NCBI GenBank assembly: GCA_051252415.1
Contig: JBPOGA010000008.1
Span: 1 to 64,000 of the forward strand
Direction of reading: 5' to 3'
DNA: 64,000 bases
Source of the DNA: JBPOFY01 sp051252415
GTDB taxonomy: Bacteria > Verrucomicrobiota > Verrucomicrobiia > Opitutales > Coraliomargaritaceae
Part shown: positions 17,006-25,362 of the stretch, one piece after another
Position numbering within the stretch: the first letter of the stretch is position 1
Layout of the letters: each line of letters begins with the position of its first letter
Made by a program: the position numbers and the translations under genes
The notes under the pieces: generated by a model
The model's input: only the letters and a program-made list of their open reading frames with translations
What the model was told of the DNA's origin: nothing
Database searches by the model: none

Positions 17006-17629
17006 TTAGCTTTGGTATTCGTGGGGATTCACGACGCGGAAGACGACACCAGCAAGCAGGCCACCCAGCATCGGACCGATCAGATAGATCCAGATCAAGT
17101 TGAGCGAGCCGTTGAGCACATTATGGCCGATCGCGACCGCTAGGTTGAGCGCAGCTCCGGAGATCGGGCCGATCGCAAATGCAGCCACCACAGTGAAGCC
17201 GATCGCAAGACCGTAGATGCTGTTGTCGGGGTGATCCTTCGACGTAGCCACATTGAGCACGACCGATGCGAGTGCAAAGGTGAAGAGGATCTCCAGCGCG
17301 ATCACTTGGACAAATCCGGCATCGGCACCCTGAGCCACCGCGATGGTGCCGGGATCCAATGCAGCATTGGCCGCCGCACCAGCCAAACCACCCAGAATTT
17401 GGGCGACGAGGTGTGGCGCAAAGTCCTTAACCGGCGTGCACCGCTTCCAGTACCGCTAGCGAACCCGCCGGGTTATAGTTGGCCACCCGAGATGTGGCCG
17501 CCCCTGTAGGTCATCACCATCAAGTGCTGCCGATAGCCAAGGGAGCCATGGCCACGTGACCGCAGACAGAGAGCCCCACGACCAGCACTAGGAAGAAGGC
17601 CCGATAAATTCAATGATGTATTTGTTCAT
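17006..17629 (-). pseudogene. Aquaporin (MIP family) gene broken by several frameshifts
   Basis: From ATG at 17629 the translation gives MNKYIIEFIG, then shifts frame. After the first shift it continues FFLVLVVGLSVCGHVAMAPLAIGST, and after further shifts GGHISG, NYNPA and KDFAPHLVAQILGG. At least four single-base slips fall between 17629 and about 17415. The second half (126 residues from 17386) is intact, but its second water-pore motif reads ISGAALNLA instead of NPA. The reconstructed length is about 208 residues, near that of a normal small aquaporin. Several slips in 220 bp plus a changed pore motif suggest real decay, though clustered sequencing error is possible. Confidence 0.8.
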
Positions 17630-17828
17630 ATCTGTGTTGTTGTTAGTTAGAGAAAATGAAAGCGTACTTTCACGAGCGGGAGCACGCGCGAGCATTAACG
17701 CGCGCTCGCGTGCATTCAACATTTAGGAGCAAACACGAATGTAGAATTGACCACACTCTCCAAGTGGCAGGCGATCCGCGATCTAACAAATACACTTGTC
17801 TCAGTCATACGAAGGCGGAGACTATGGT

Positions 17829-18479
17829 ATGCTTAAACCACAGCTCTTCCTACTACTAATGTGTAGCTGCTCACTTCTTAGGGCCGACTTTAGTGCAAAT
17901 GAGATTCATATCAGCGAAGAGAGCTTTACGGGCTGGGAGCTCGTTATGGCCGACGATAGCATTCCTACGGATCAGCTGATTCACATCGAACCGAACTTGC
18001 TAACACTATTCGGAAAAGACCACCCAAAGGGTATTTTCCGAACGAAGGGCGTGTTTACAAACTACGAATTGAGCCTTGAGTGGCGCTGGCCCAACACACC
18101 TGGTAATGGTGGCCTATTGTTACATTGCGATCCAACTGTCACAAAAGCGGCATGGCCAAAATGCTTGGAAGTTCAACTCATGCACGGAAAAGCTGGTAAC
18201 TTCAGGAAAAATGGAGAAAGCATCGAAGTGGAAGCCGAAAGAACGACAAAGAAGCCATTTATTCAACGTCTCGTTTCAGACATCGAAAAACCTCCCGGTG
18301 AATGGAACTCGATGCGTGTGGTCGCAGATGGCGACAGAATGGAAGTCTTCATCAACGACAAGCTAGTCAACAAAGGAGAGCGAGCAAGCGCTAGCTCAGG
18401 GTTCATCGCCTTACAACTTGAATTGGCTGATATACAGTTTAAGTCGATGATCTTAAAGACACTGGACGACAAAAGATGA
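17829..18479 (+). CDS. Secreted DUF1080 (3-keto-disaccharide hydrolase domain) protein
   Basis: The 216-residue protein has a short signal peptide ending at LLRA and then a single DUF1080 sandwich. Typical elements are FTGWELV, GIFRTKGVFTNYELSLEWRWP, GNGGLLLHC, EVQLMHG, GEWNSMRVV and the closing SGFIALQLE. Members hydrolyse 3-keto-glycosides or bind carbohydrate. The upstream GGAG at about 17816 supports the ATG at 17829 over an earlier ATG at 17796. The last codons and the stop (GACGAC AAAAGA TGA) overlap AAAAGATGACATGGG, an arm of the hairpin repeat found at 3408-3477, so the repeat probably supplied the present stop codon. Confidence 0.88.
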   Translation: MLKPQLFLLLMCSCSLLRADFSANEIHISEESFTGWELVMADDSIPTDQLIHIEPNLLTLFGKDHPKGIFRTKGVFTNYELSLEWRWPNTPGNGGLLLHCDPTVTKAAWPKCLEVQLMHGKAGNFRKNGESIEVEAERTTKKPFIQRLVSDIEKPPGEWNSMRVVADGDRMEVFINDKLVNKGERASASSGFIALQLELADIQFKSMILKTLDDKR

Positions 18480-18485
18480 CATGGG
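18471..18485. repeat. Hairpin repeat family GATGACATGGGAGGAGTT, half copy at a gene end
   Basis: AAAAGATGACATGGG matches 15 bases of the left arm at 3408-3429. The TGA at 18477-18479 within it is the stop codon of the DUF1080 gene. The right arm is absent. The following 18486-18874 gap shows no further gene or structure I can support. Confidence 0.6.
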
Positions 18486-18874
18486 GACGTTGCTAACTTC
18501 CGATGATTTATTTAAAGATCATGCTGATATAGCAAAACGCACCTCAACCTATGATGAAGGAGGCAGCATCTTTTCGATACGTGTCTCATACCGCAGTTCG
18601 AATCCGCGTCAGTAATGTCACGTCATCGTGCAAGCTCTAGCCCTACGATTGAGCCTGCTTTCGATCCATGTAGTGACAGGCCTCATATAATTACCAACTC
18701 AGGTGACTTAACGACGTTTGGTCAGTCTTGCTATCTGATAATGCAAAGACATACATGTGACGATGCCCACATTTGAACCTTAATAGATGGCATGCAAGGA
18801 ATTCAACTTAGAGATGACTCTTCTCAGGCCACCTCACTAATATCATTTTTTTACTACCGTTTCTACCTCGGCTC

Positions 18875-20932
18875 ATGACTCACTTCGCGCGTTTATTATT
18901 TTTTACAGGTTTAGCGGCTATCCCCCTAGCCTCCTTCCTGACCTTCCTGGCTCAACCTTTAACTGGAAGAGCACTACTGCCAATCTACGGTGGTCAAGCA
19001 GTTGTATGGCTGACAGTCATGCTATTCTTCCAGGTAACCTTACTTGCGGGCTATTTGTTTGCGGGCTATTTGGAGCGAGTGAACATAAAGTATCAGGCAT
19101 ACAGTGTCTTATCGATAACCGCTCTCGCAGTCCTACTATTACAAATGCCACCTGAGGCATCACCGAGTGAGTTTAGCTATATAAAATTATTTAGCTTACT
19201 GACCCTTAGGATCTTTCCAGCAATTTTGATCACGACTTCGTTATCGATCCTCATGCATGGTTGGGTGCGTGCACAAGGTGGAGCCATACCCTACCATTTA
19301 TACAGTGTCTCAAATATCGGTTCATTGATTGCATTAGGTTGCTACCCAATGTTTTTGCAACCGTCCTTTGGCGCTGCATTACTCAGTGAAATCTGGACGA
19401 TTCTGTTCTGGGCACTTGCGCTGTTGATTGCTGCAACCGCACTCGGGCTACTAATTCTTAAGAAAAACAATCCGCATCCAGAATCAGAATCTGAACTTCA
19501 AGAGCCGGAAGTAATTAGCCCAAAAGTAAAAGCGAGCTGGATTTTGCTGCCCGCGATCTCAACGTCATTAATGCTGATCGTGACACAGGAATTAACTCAT
19601 GAACTAGGCTCACATCCTATATCTTGGGTACCCCCCTTCTTCTTGTTCTTGCTGGTGTATACAATTGTTTTCACAGGTCGTCTAGCTGCGTCATTAATCA
19701 TATGGTGGTGGGCTCTGGGACTTATCGCATTCTCAGTGTTTTACATACAACCAGCCGCACTGATGGATTTCCTTCCTCATAAAATGTGGGCGCTCTTAGT
19801 CGCGCAGGGGTTTTTCACTCTAGCTATGACGCATATGCTCTATCAGCTTCGCCCACTCAAGTCGTATGGATTATTCTATCCTTACACTGCTTTGGGTGGC
19901 GTTATTGGCGGTATTCTTTGTGCCATAGTATTTCCGCTTATATTCTCCTCAGAAATTGAAATACACTTAATGACCATCCTCCTGTTGGGACTATTCGGTT
20001 ATTCTTTAGCCCAGAAGACTCCCCCTCTAATAACGACGATTCTTATGGCAATCCTTGCCGTTCTATTTGGGATGCCTCTCTTAAAAGACGTGCTTCCAAA
20101 AGAGACAGAGTTGAACCTCCGGAGCGTTTACGGAGCCTTTAAAATTCAAGCATTTGATGAACAAATACAATTATTACACGGCTCTGTTCTGCACGGGAGT
20201 CAATTTGTAAGCCCCGAGAAAAGCCGCACGCCGACAACATATTACACGGAGAGCTCCTCAATTGGTAAGCTCATAAGAACCCTTCAAGACGAACGTGAAC
20301 GTATTCACATCGGTGTTGTTGGCTTAGGCACAGGCACTCTGGCAACATACCTCAGGCCACAAGATAAAATCACTTTCTGGGAAATAGACCCCCTCTGTGA
20401 ATTTGTCGCCAGACAGGCCTTCACCTTCATTGAAGAAACACCAGGCGAAGTCGAAATCATCATTCGAGACGGTCGCTTAGGCGTATCAGAGTTTCCACAG
20501 GAGCTCGACCTAGTCGTTGTTGACGCGTTTTCAGGAGATGGCGTCCCGATGCATCTCTTAACCAAAGAAGCATTAGAGACTTATTCGTCACGAGCACGCG
20601 ATGGTTTAGTTGCGCTTCACGTGACCAATAGACATTTGAAAATTGGACGAGTCGCTCAAAGCACCGTCGAAGCGCTTGGTTACGATACACTAGCCATTGT
20701 CTCAGGCCCCACTCTCGAGACCAAGCTAGAGGTTAACGCGAAGGGATCGATCTATTTGCTATACAAGCAATCATCGAATACACCTCTATTTGAAAATCTA
20801 AAACAGCAATTGATTGATGACTCTAGGCAAGAGGAGTTCTTTGTCGATGAAGCACCCGATTCTACGCTATTTTGGACCGACGACCACCACGCAGTTTGGC
20901 CCATTGTTAATTGGAGAGGACTCCTTAAATAA
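18875..20932 (+). CDS. Fused membrane / spermidine-synthase-like protein
   Basis: This 685-residue protein belongs to the group annotated as fused MFS/spermidine synthases. Residues 1 to about 410 contain about ten hydrophobic helices. Residues about 460-685 form a Rossmann methyltransferase-like domain related to SpeE, with the binding loop GVVGLGTGTL, WEIDP for the acidic strand end, and the family motif VDAFSGDGVPMHLLTKEAL. Whether it makes polyamines is unknown, as the membrane-fused forms have no settled reaction. There is no neighbouring S-adenosylmethionine decarboxylase. The gene is alone and converges on the beta-helix gene, with a weak hairpin at 20987-21015 between them. Confidence 0.88.
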   Translation: MTHFARLLFFTGLAAIPLASFLTFLAQPLTGRALLPIYGGQAVVWLTVMLFFQVTLLAGYLFAGYLERVNIKYQAYSVLSITALAVLLLQMPPEASPSEFSYIKLFSLLTLRIFPAILITTSLSILMHGWVRAQGGAIPYHLYSVSNIGSLIALGCYPMFLQPSFGAALLSEIWTILFWALALLIAATALGLLILKKNNPHPESESELQEPEVISPKVKASWILLPAISTSLMLIVTQELTHELGSHPISWVPPFFLFLLVYTIVFTGRLAASLIIWWWALGLIAFSVFYIQPAALMDFLPHKMWALLVAQGFFTLAMTHMLYQLRPLKSYGLFYPYTALGGVIGGILCAIVFPLIFSSEIEIHLMTILLLGLFGYSLAQKTPPLITTILMAILAVLFGMPLLKDVLPKETELNLRSVYGAFKIQAFDEQIQLLHGSVLHGSQFVSPEKSRTPTTYYTESSSIGKLIRTLQDERERIHIGVVGLGTGTLATYLRPQDKITFWEIDPLCEFVARQAFTFIEETPGEVEIIIRDGRLGVSEFPQELDLVVVDAFSGDGVPMHLLTKEALETYSSRARDGLVALHVTNRHLKIGRVAQSTVEALGYDTLAIVSGPTLETKLEVNAKGSIYLLYKQSSNTPLFENLKQQLIDDSRQEEFFVDEAPDSTLFWTDDHHAVWPIVNWRGLLK

Positions 20933-20986
20933 ACGTGACCAAGACAATCCACACAGGTCAGACAATATAAAGAATACTAGGGGCTT

Positions 20987-21015
20987 TGCATTCTGTTTGG
21001 TAAACAGATTCTGCA
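20987..21015. terminator. Possible bidirectional terminator between convergent genes
   Basis: TGCA-TT-CTGTTT (from 20987) pairs with AAACAG-ATTC-TGCA (to 21015) as an interrupted stem. The location between convergent genes ending at 20932 and 21107 is the main support. The T-rich run (ATTTATTTTTTAATG) begins about 15 bases later, so this call is weak. Confidence 0.3.
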
Positions 21016-21106
21016 TAAGAGCTGAGTGACATTTATTTTTTAATGTATACCCCGAATGTAGAGTCGCTCCTCAGCATCCCAAGACCACCCACTTTTCGAT
21101 AAATAA

Positions 21107-23281
21107 TTACTTACGCCCGCCGATAAGGCCGACCTTAGACATGTCGAAGGGCTTAATCCCTAATTTCAGAGCGGGTGAGTCCGGATGAAAGCGAAAATCA
21201 CCCTTCTCCACATCCATAAAAAGCGGATCTACTGCCAAGCTATGTGCATCAATCCCCTCCTTTTGCTTCTGTTCTAGCAACGATTCCCCGAGTTCCGGGT
21301 TAGCTGCGCTAAAGTAGATATTGTAATCCGTATCCGCATCTTTCGCATAGGCGCCGAATTCCACCCGATGCGATTTGCCCTCCTTGTAAAAGTCAACCTG
21401 ACCACCCAAGTGATACAGCACATTACGTTGATACGCGCCGCCAGTCATCGGGCCTTCGTAGAGTTTAATGTAGATAACTCGTTCTTCGCCATAATGGTAG
21501 CCTGGAGGAATATCAACGATGAAGTTATTCACTGCATGGTTGTTCAGCTTCACCTGTATCCCTTGAGAAACGCACTTATAGACCAAGTTCCCTGTTATCA
21601 GTGTGTCGCGCTGCCCACCATCGGTGCGGATCGCACCCTGCATCACTGTTGGGTTAAGCATGTGGTGAATGTAATTACCTCGAATCACATTATTGGGTCC
21701 AGATCCACGTATGTAGATGCCGTTCCCATCATTAAGCTGCTGCATCACATGATGAATCTCGTTGTATTCGATCTGATTATCATGCGTGTGTAAATAGGGG
21801 TAAACCTCCTCTAAACTACGCTCACCGGGCTGGCCTCCGACTTCGTGCCAACGAATTGTCGACGACATCTCACGGCTTTCCCGATGGAAGAATTTCGTAA
21901 CCACACCTGCAATGATAATACCCGAGTATGGAGTATTATGTATCAAATTGTTGGATACTCTATTTTCCCCGCTCTGCGAAAGCATGATACCAGGCGAATG
22001 CGCATAAATCTGCCCGATATTATTAATGTGATTATTCGAAACTAAATTGCTGTGATTTACATCTTTCGTCCCTGGGCCATAACCGCAAAAGAGTATTCCC
22101 GTAGAGCCGACATGATTGATTTGATTTCCAACCACTCGATTCTGCTGTGCATGTAAATCAAAGCGCACCGCACCTCCTCCACTGTTTGTAAAGGTGCAGT
22201 CTTCGACGACACAGTACTCCGCGCCACGAAACCGGAGCATCGCATTTGCCTTGTCGTATAAATCCCAATCGTGCTGTAAGCCCTTATCCCCCTCGAGAAT
22301 AGAATAGCGCTCTGCGTGCATAAAACTTAGGCCTCGAAACTGCAGGTTTCGAACAGGTATGTCTACAGGGCCCACCGCATCCACATCACCTTCGACGCGA
22401 ATAAGCTCCTTAAGCTGCGGAAATAACACCGGGAACTCCCCTCTCGGCCACAAGTAGAGCTTTTGCTCTTGGGTATTCATGACCCACTCGCCGGGTTCAT
22501 CCAGCGCTTCGAGAACATTCTCGACCCAACACGAATCCAAGTCCCGCAATAAGAAAAGTGGCACCATCGGATAGGACGCCACAATTGACGTTCGTGCGAC
22601 ACGTTCCTTTTCATCGACCGATTCCAGAGGCAGAATATTCAAGGTCCAGGCCTGCTGAGGACGAATCACAATTTCAACATCTTGCAAATTCGACCATTTT
22701 TTCAAACTACCTTCAGGGTAGCGCAGCATGGTTTTTGAACCTCCCTTTTCTGGCTGGAAGCCTTCCGATCTGGCCCTAGGTAATAAACCCTTGTTATCAA
22801 AGAGCGTGTAAAAACGACTCGTTACATCCGCCTCCCAAACCTTTCCTTGCGCTTCCTCCGGCAAGCCTGGTAACTCGCGGGTGACCAACTTCCAGCCCTC
22901 AATCTCCTTGCCCGAGCTAAATACCGGCTGTTCTCCTGGATACGCTTCATAGGTGATCGTTGCCTCTCCTCGACCAGAGTCTTCCACCCCAAAAACCACG
23001 GTCGCGTCGAGGTTATAAACCCCATCTCTTATCTGAACGACAATCTCCTGCCCTGTTTGCAGCTGGTTTATTTTGCGAACAGCATCACGTGCCCGAGACA
23101 AACTAGCAAAAGGTCCGTCTGTGCTCTCGGCATTGGGCGTTGCCAGTTTTCCAGACCAGTCATCTGAGCCTTGCTTAGAAATATAAAAATCAGCAGCCGA
23201 AGACACACGAATGACTGCAAAAATACTAACTAGCAGGCACAATGCGAGCGGCCAAAACCTTGAATATTTCCAAGTAATCAT
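21107..23281 (-). CDS. Secreted right-handed parallel beta-helix protein
   Basis: The 724-residue protein has a signal peptide (RFWPLALCLLVSIFAVIRVSSA) and opens with DFYISKQGSDDWSGKLATP...DGPFASLSRARDAVR, the DUF1565/pectate-lyase-like start. Many asparagine-rich coils of a parallel beta-helix follow (NRVVGNQINHVGSTGI, NLVSNNHINNIGQ, NRVSNNLIHNTPYSGIII, NNVIRGNYIHHM). Such proteins are polysaccharide lyases, epimerases or hydrolases of uronic-acid-containing glycans. I cannot pick a family or catalytic residues. An alternative ATG at 23296 adds five residues. It is followed upstream on the same strand by a small secreted-protein gene, but about 200 bp separates them. Confidence 0.82.
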   Translation of the reverse strand: MITWKYSRFWPLALCLLVSIFAVIRVSSAADFYISKQGSDDWSGKLATPNAESTDGPFASLSRARDAVRKINQLQTGQEIVVQIRDGVYNLDATVVFGVEDSGRGEATITYEAYPGEQPVFSSGKEIEGWKLVTRELPGLPEEAQGKVWEADVTSRFYTLFDNKGLLPRARSEGFQPEKGGSKTMLRYPEGSLKKWSNLQDVEIVIRPQQAWTLNILPLESVDEKERVARTSIVASYPMVPLFLLRDLDSCWVENVLEALDEPGEWVMNTQEQKLYLWPRGEFPVLFPQLKELIRVEGDVDAVGPVDIPVRNLQFRGLSFMHAERYSILEGDKGLQHDWDLYDKANAMLRFRGAEYCVVEDCTFTNSGGGAVRFDLHAQQNRVVGNQINHVGSTGILFCGYGPGTKDVNHSNLVSNNHINNIGQIYAHSPGIMLSQSGENRVSNNLIHNTPYSGIIIAGVVTKFFHRESREMSSTIRWHEVGGQPGERSLEEVYPYLHTHDNQIEYNEIHHVMQQLNDGNGIYIRGSGPNNVIRGNYIHHMLNPTVMQGAIRTDGGQRDTLITGNLVYKCVSQGIQVKLNNHAVNNFIVDIPPGYHYGEERVIYIKLYEGPMTGGAYQRNVLYHLGGQVDFYKEGKSHRVEFGAYAKDADTDYNIYFSAANPELGESLLEQKQKEGIDAHSLAVDPLFMDVEKGDFRFHPDSPALKLGIKPFDMSKVGLIGGRK

Positions 23282-23504
23282 AGAAGACTCAAGCATGGTA
23301 GTCTATCAAAGGTTCCATGTTAATTAAATACGGGTATGTGAAGTAATGAATATGTATGTAGCAAAAAACACCTCAGCCCTGATTACTACCAGATGTTCTG
23401 ATTACAAATAGCCAGAAGGTGATTTCTCCAACTTATCGTTATAGAATACCCGAGCATTCACGAAGGCACAATAACGCGAATGCATTACTGGTCTTCTCTC
23501 TGCG

Positions 23505-24122
23505 TTACTGCACAGTATCAATTTGGAAGGTAATATTCACAGTACCTGCTCGCTTACCATTCGGGCCGAGTGCTACATACACGGTGTCACCAACTTCCAA
23601 CTTCCCGAGGGCGACATTAAATGCCTGTGGCTCCACTCCCTCTAATATATCTGTCCCAAGCAAGCGCTCGTTTACATAGATCCTGAGTGCATTGCTACCA
23701 TTTGCATTATTACGGAGAATTTCACTGTTTATGATACTCCCCACGCCCGCTTCACCGGGTTGCACAGTGTAGCTGAGAATGACATAGTGATCCAGATTAT
23801 CCTTAGATTCGATTGCCCCATAACCACAGGACACCGAGTGTCTCTTCGCAGTGAGCCACCATCCATCCAGATGAGGGGCAGATTTGTTTTTCGCTTTTGA
23901 GGGAGGATTGTCGGCATCTACCGCGTAGTAGTTCTTAACGACTTCTAAATCTGCGTATTGATCTTGCTGACCTATCTCCACATTTCCAGGGTTCCACTGG
24001 TAAGCCCAACCCGGCTTGAGCTTTTTGAGGTTAAAATCGACTCCGTAATCTGCAATCACCTCAGCGCTTAAAAACTGGGTAGCGAATAGGGCGAATAGTG
24101 AACAAACAGCCCTGAATGACAT
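23505..24122 (-). CDS. Small secreted protein of unknown function
   Basis: The 205-residue product has a signal peptide (SFRAVCSLFALFATQFLSA) and a beta-rich body with an NPGNVEIGQQDQYADL segment, a tryptophan-rich middle (DGWWLTAK) and strands reminiscent of sugar-binding sandwiches (HYVILSYTVQPGEAGVGSIINSEILRN, ALRIYVNERLLG, DTVYVALGPNG). I do not recognise the family. It may be a carbohydrate-binding partner of the beta-helix enzyme encoded downstream. The frame is open up to 24176; the ATG at 24122 is chosen because the signal peptide begins there, with 24146 an alternative. Confidence 0.6.
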   Translation of the reverse strand: MSFRAVCSLFALFATQFLSAEVIADYGVDFNLKKLKPGWAYQWNPGNVEIGQQDQYADLEVVKNYYAVDADNPPSKAKNKSAPHLDGWWLTAKRHSVSCGYGAIESKDNLDHYVILSYTVQPGEAGVGSIINSEILRNNANGSNALRIYVNERLLGTDILEGVEPQAFNVALGKLEVGDTVYVALGPNGKRAGTVNITFQIDTVQ

Positions 24123-24292
24123 AAATCTAACTTTAGGGGGTATCATTATTTTGAAAAACTTTAAAATTGTATACACATAAAGTATATTAAAAACACTGTA
24201 AGTTTATCAATTCAAGAGCCCTATTACGAACTTTTTTTACAGTTCTATAATAACCAGAAAAAAGTTAGACACCCCTACTTCTCTCTTTCACT

Positions 24293-25144
24293 CTATTTGA
24301 TTCGTTCGGTATGAATCGCGAGTAGGTGCTTTCCAAACACGGGATAGCGGCCAATGATTCGATCAAATGCACCTTTTCCGAGTTCGAAGGCGGACGTTTC
24401 CTTGAGCGCCGTGACTGTTGCGGAGCGTGCTTCGCGGCTAAAAAGAGACCCCTCGCCCACACAGGCTCCGGGCCCTAATTCAGCAACTTGAGTGCCGGCT
24501 TTACTAACACCGACGATACCATCTTCTATTAAAAATAAAGAGCTCCCCTCGTCACCTTCTTGAATCAACACATCCCCAGCAGCGTAGTTCTTCCTCTCAA
24601 GATAGGGGGCAAGCTCGTTGATCAAATCATTGCCCGCTCCCGAAAGAAATGGAGCGCTATCCAGCATGTTTCGTTCAATCGATTTCTCAATATCCTCAGC
24701 CCGACGGCGTTCATGAAGCTGCCTCAATCGGAAGCGGACCTTATTATATTTCTCAGTCAAACCAACAAAAGAATCACGGTGAAGCCCCAACAACGTAACC
24801 GCCTCAATGGCAACAACCGTTGCACCGCGCACATCTTTCTGGATCAACGCCCCTTCACCAAAGCAGCCACCCACTCCTAGCTCAGCAATCCGCTCACCTT
24901 TACTACTGACACGAACCGAGCCATCGACAATCAGAAACAGGCGATCGCCCTGGTCGCCTTCATTGAAAATAGTTTCGCCTTGTTTATATCTAAACGACGT
25001 GACCGCTGCCGCTAAATCTGAAATCAATGACTCATCCGCCCCCTCTAGAAAAGGCACATTAGACAGCAGCTTGTCTTTAACCTGCACTTCAATTTCTTTA
25101 GCACTCTTCGCTTTGAGCACCGAGGATACAAATTTCTTAAACAT
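24293..25144 (-). CDS. Protein with two cyclic-nucleotide-binding domains
   Basis: The 283-residue protein consists of a short basic N-terminus and two tandem CNB domains (about 28-150 and 160-283). Each has a phosphate-binding cassette: FGEGALIQKDVRGATV (Glu 97, Arg 106) and VGEGSLFSREARSATV. The arrangement resembles the protein kinase A regulatory subunit rather than Crp, as there is no helix-turn-helix and no inhibitor sequence. Both cassettes keep the Glu and Arg needed to hold cAMP or cGMP. It is cytosolic and could be a cyclic-nucleotide effector for the CHASE2 cyclase encoded at 55582-57702, though they are not linked. The gene has no close partner. Confidence 0.88.
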   Translation of the reverse strand: MFKKFVSSVLKAKSAKEIEVQVKDKLLSNVPFLEGADESLISDLAAAVTSFRYKQGETIFNEGDQGDRLFLIVDGSVRVSSKGERIAELGVGGCFGEGALIQKDVRGATVVAIEAVTLLGLHRDSFVGLTEKYNKVRFRLRQLHERRRAEDIEKSIERNMLDSAPFLSGAGNDLINELAPYLERKNYAAGDVLIQEGDEGSSLFLIEDGIVGVSKAGTQVAELGPGACVGEGSLFSREARSATVTALKETSAFELGKGAFDRIIGRYPVFGKHLLAIHTERIK

Positions 25145-25362
25145 GTGCTAGCAGGTAGGTCGTGATCATCGGGGGGAGAGCGTAAAGTGACATGCCAATG
25201 CAGATCAGTGATAACATCAAGCCATTAGCTTATACCGATTCGATTTAACTTTGAGTATATTTCATTATAATTATGCTAGATTTATAGAGGGAAATGATGA
25301 TGACTACCGACTAGAATTAATAAACGCGAAGTCATTCACGCCTTCAGAAAATCAGCTTCTCT

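Noticed and set aside
17681..17713. GC-rich near-palindrome (GCACGCGCGAGC against GCTCGCGTGC) upstream of the aquaporin remnant
   Set aside because: The arms do not pair cleanly and it has no second copy in the window; left as unexplained.
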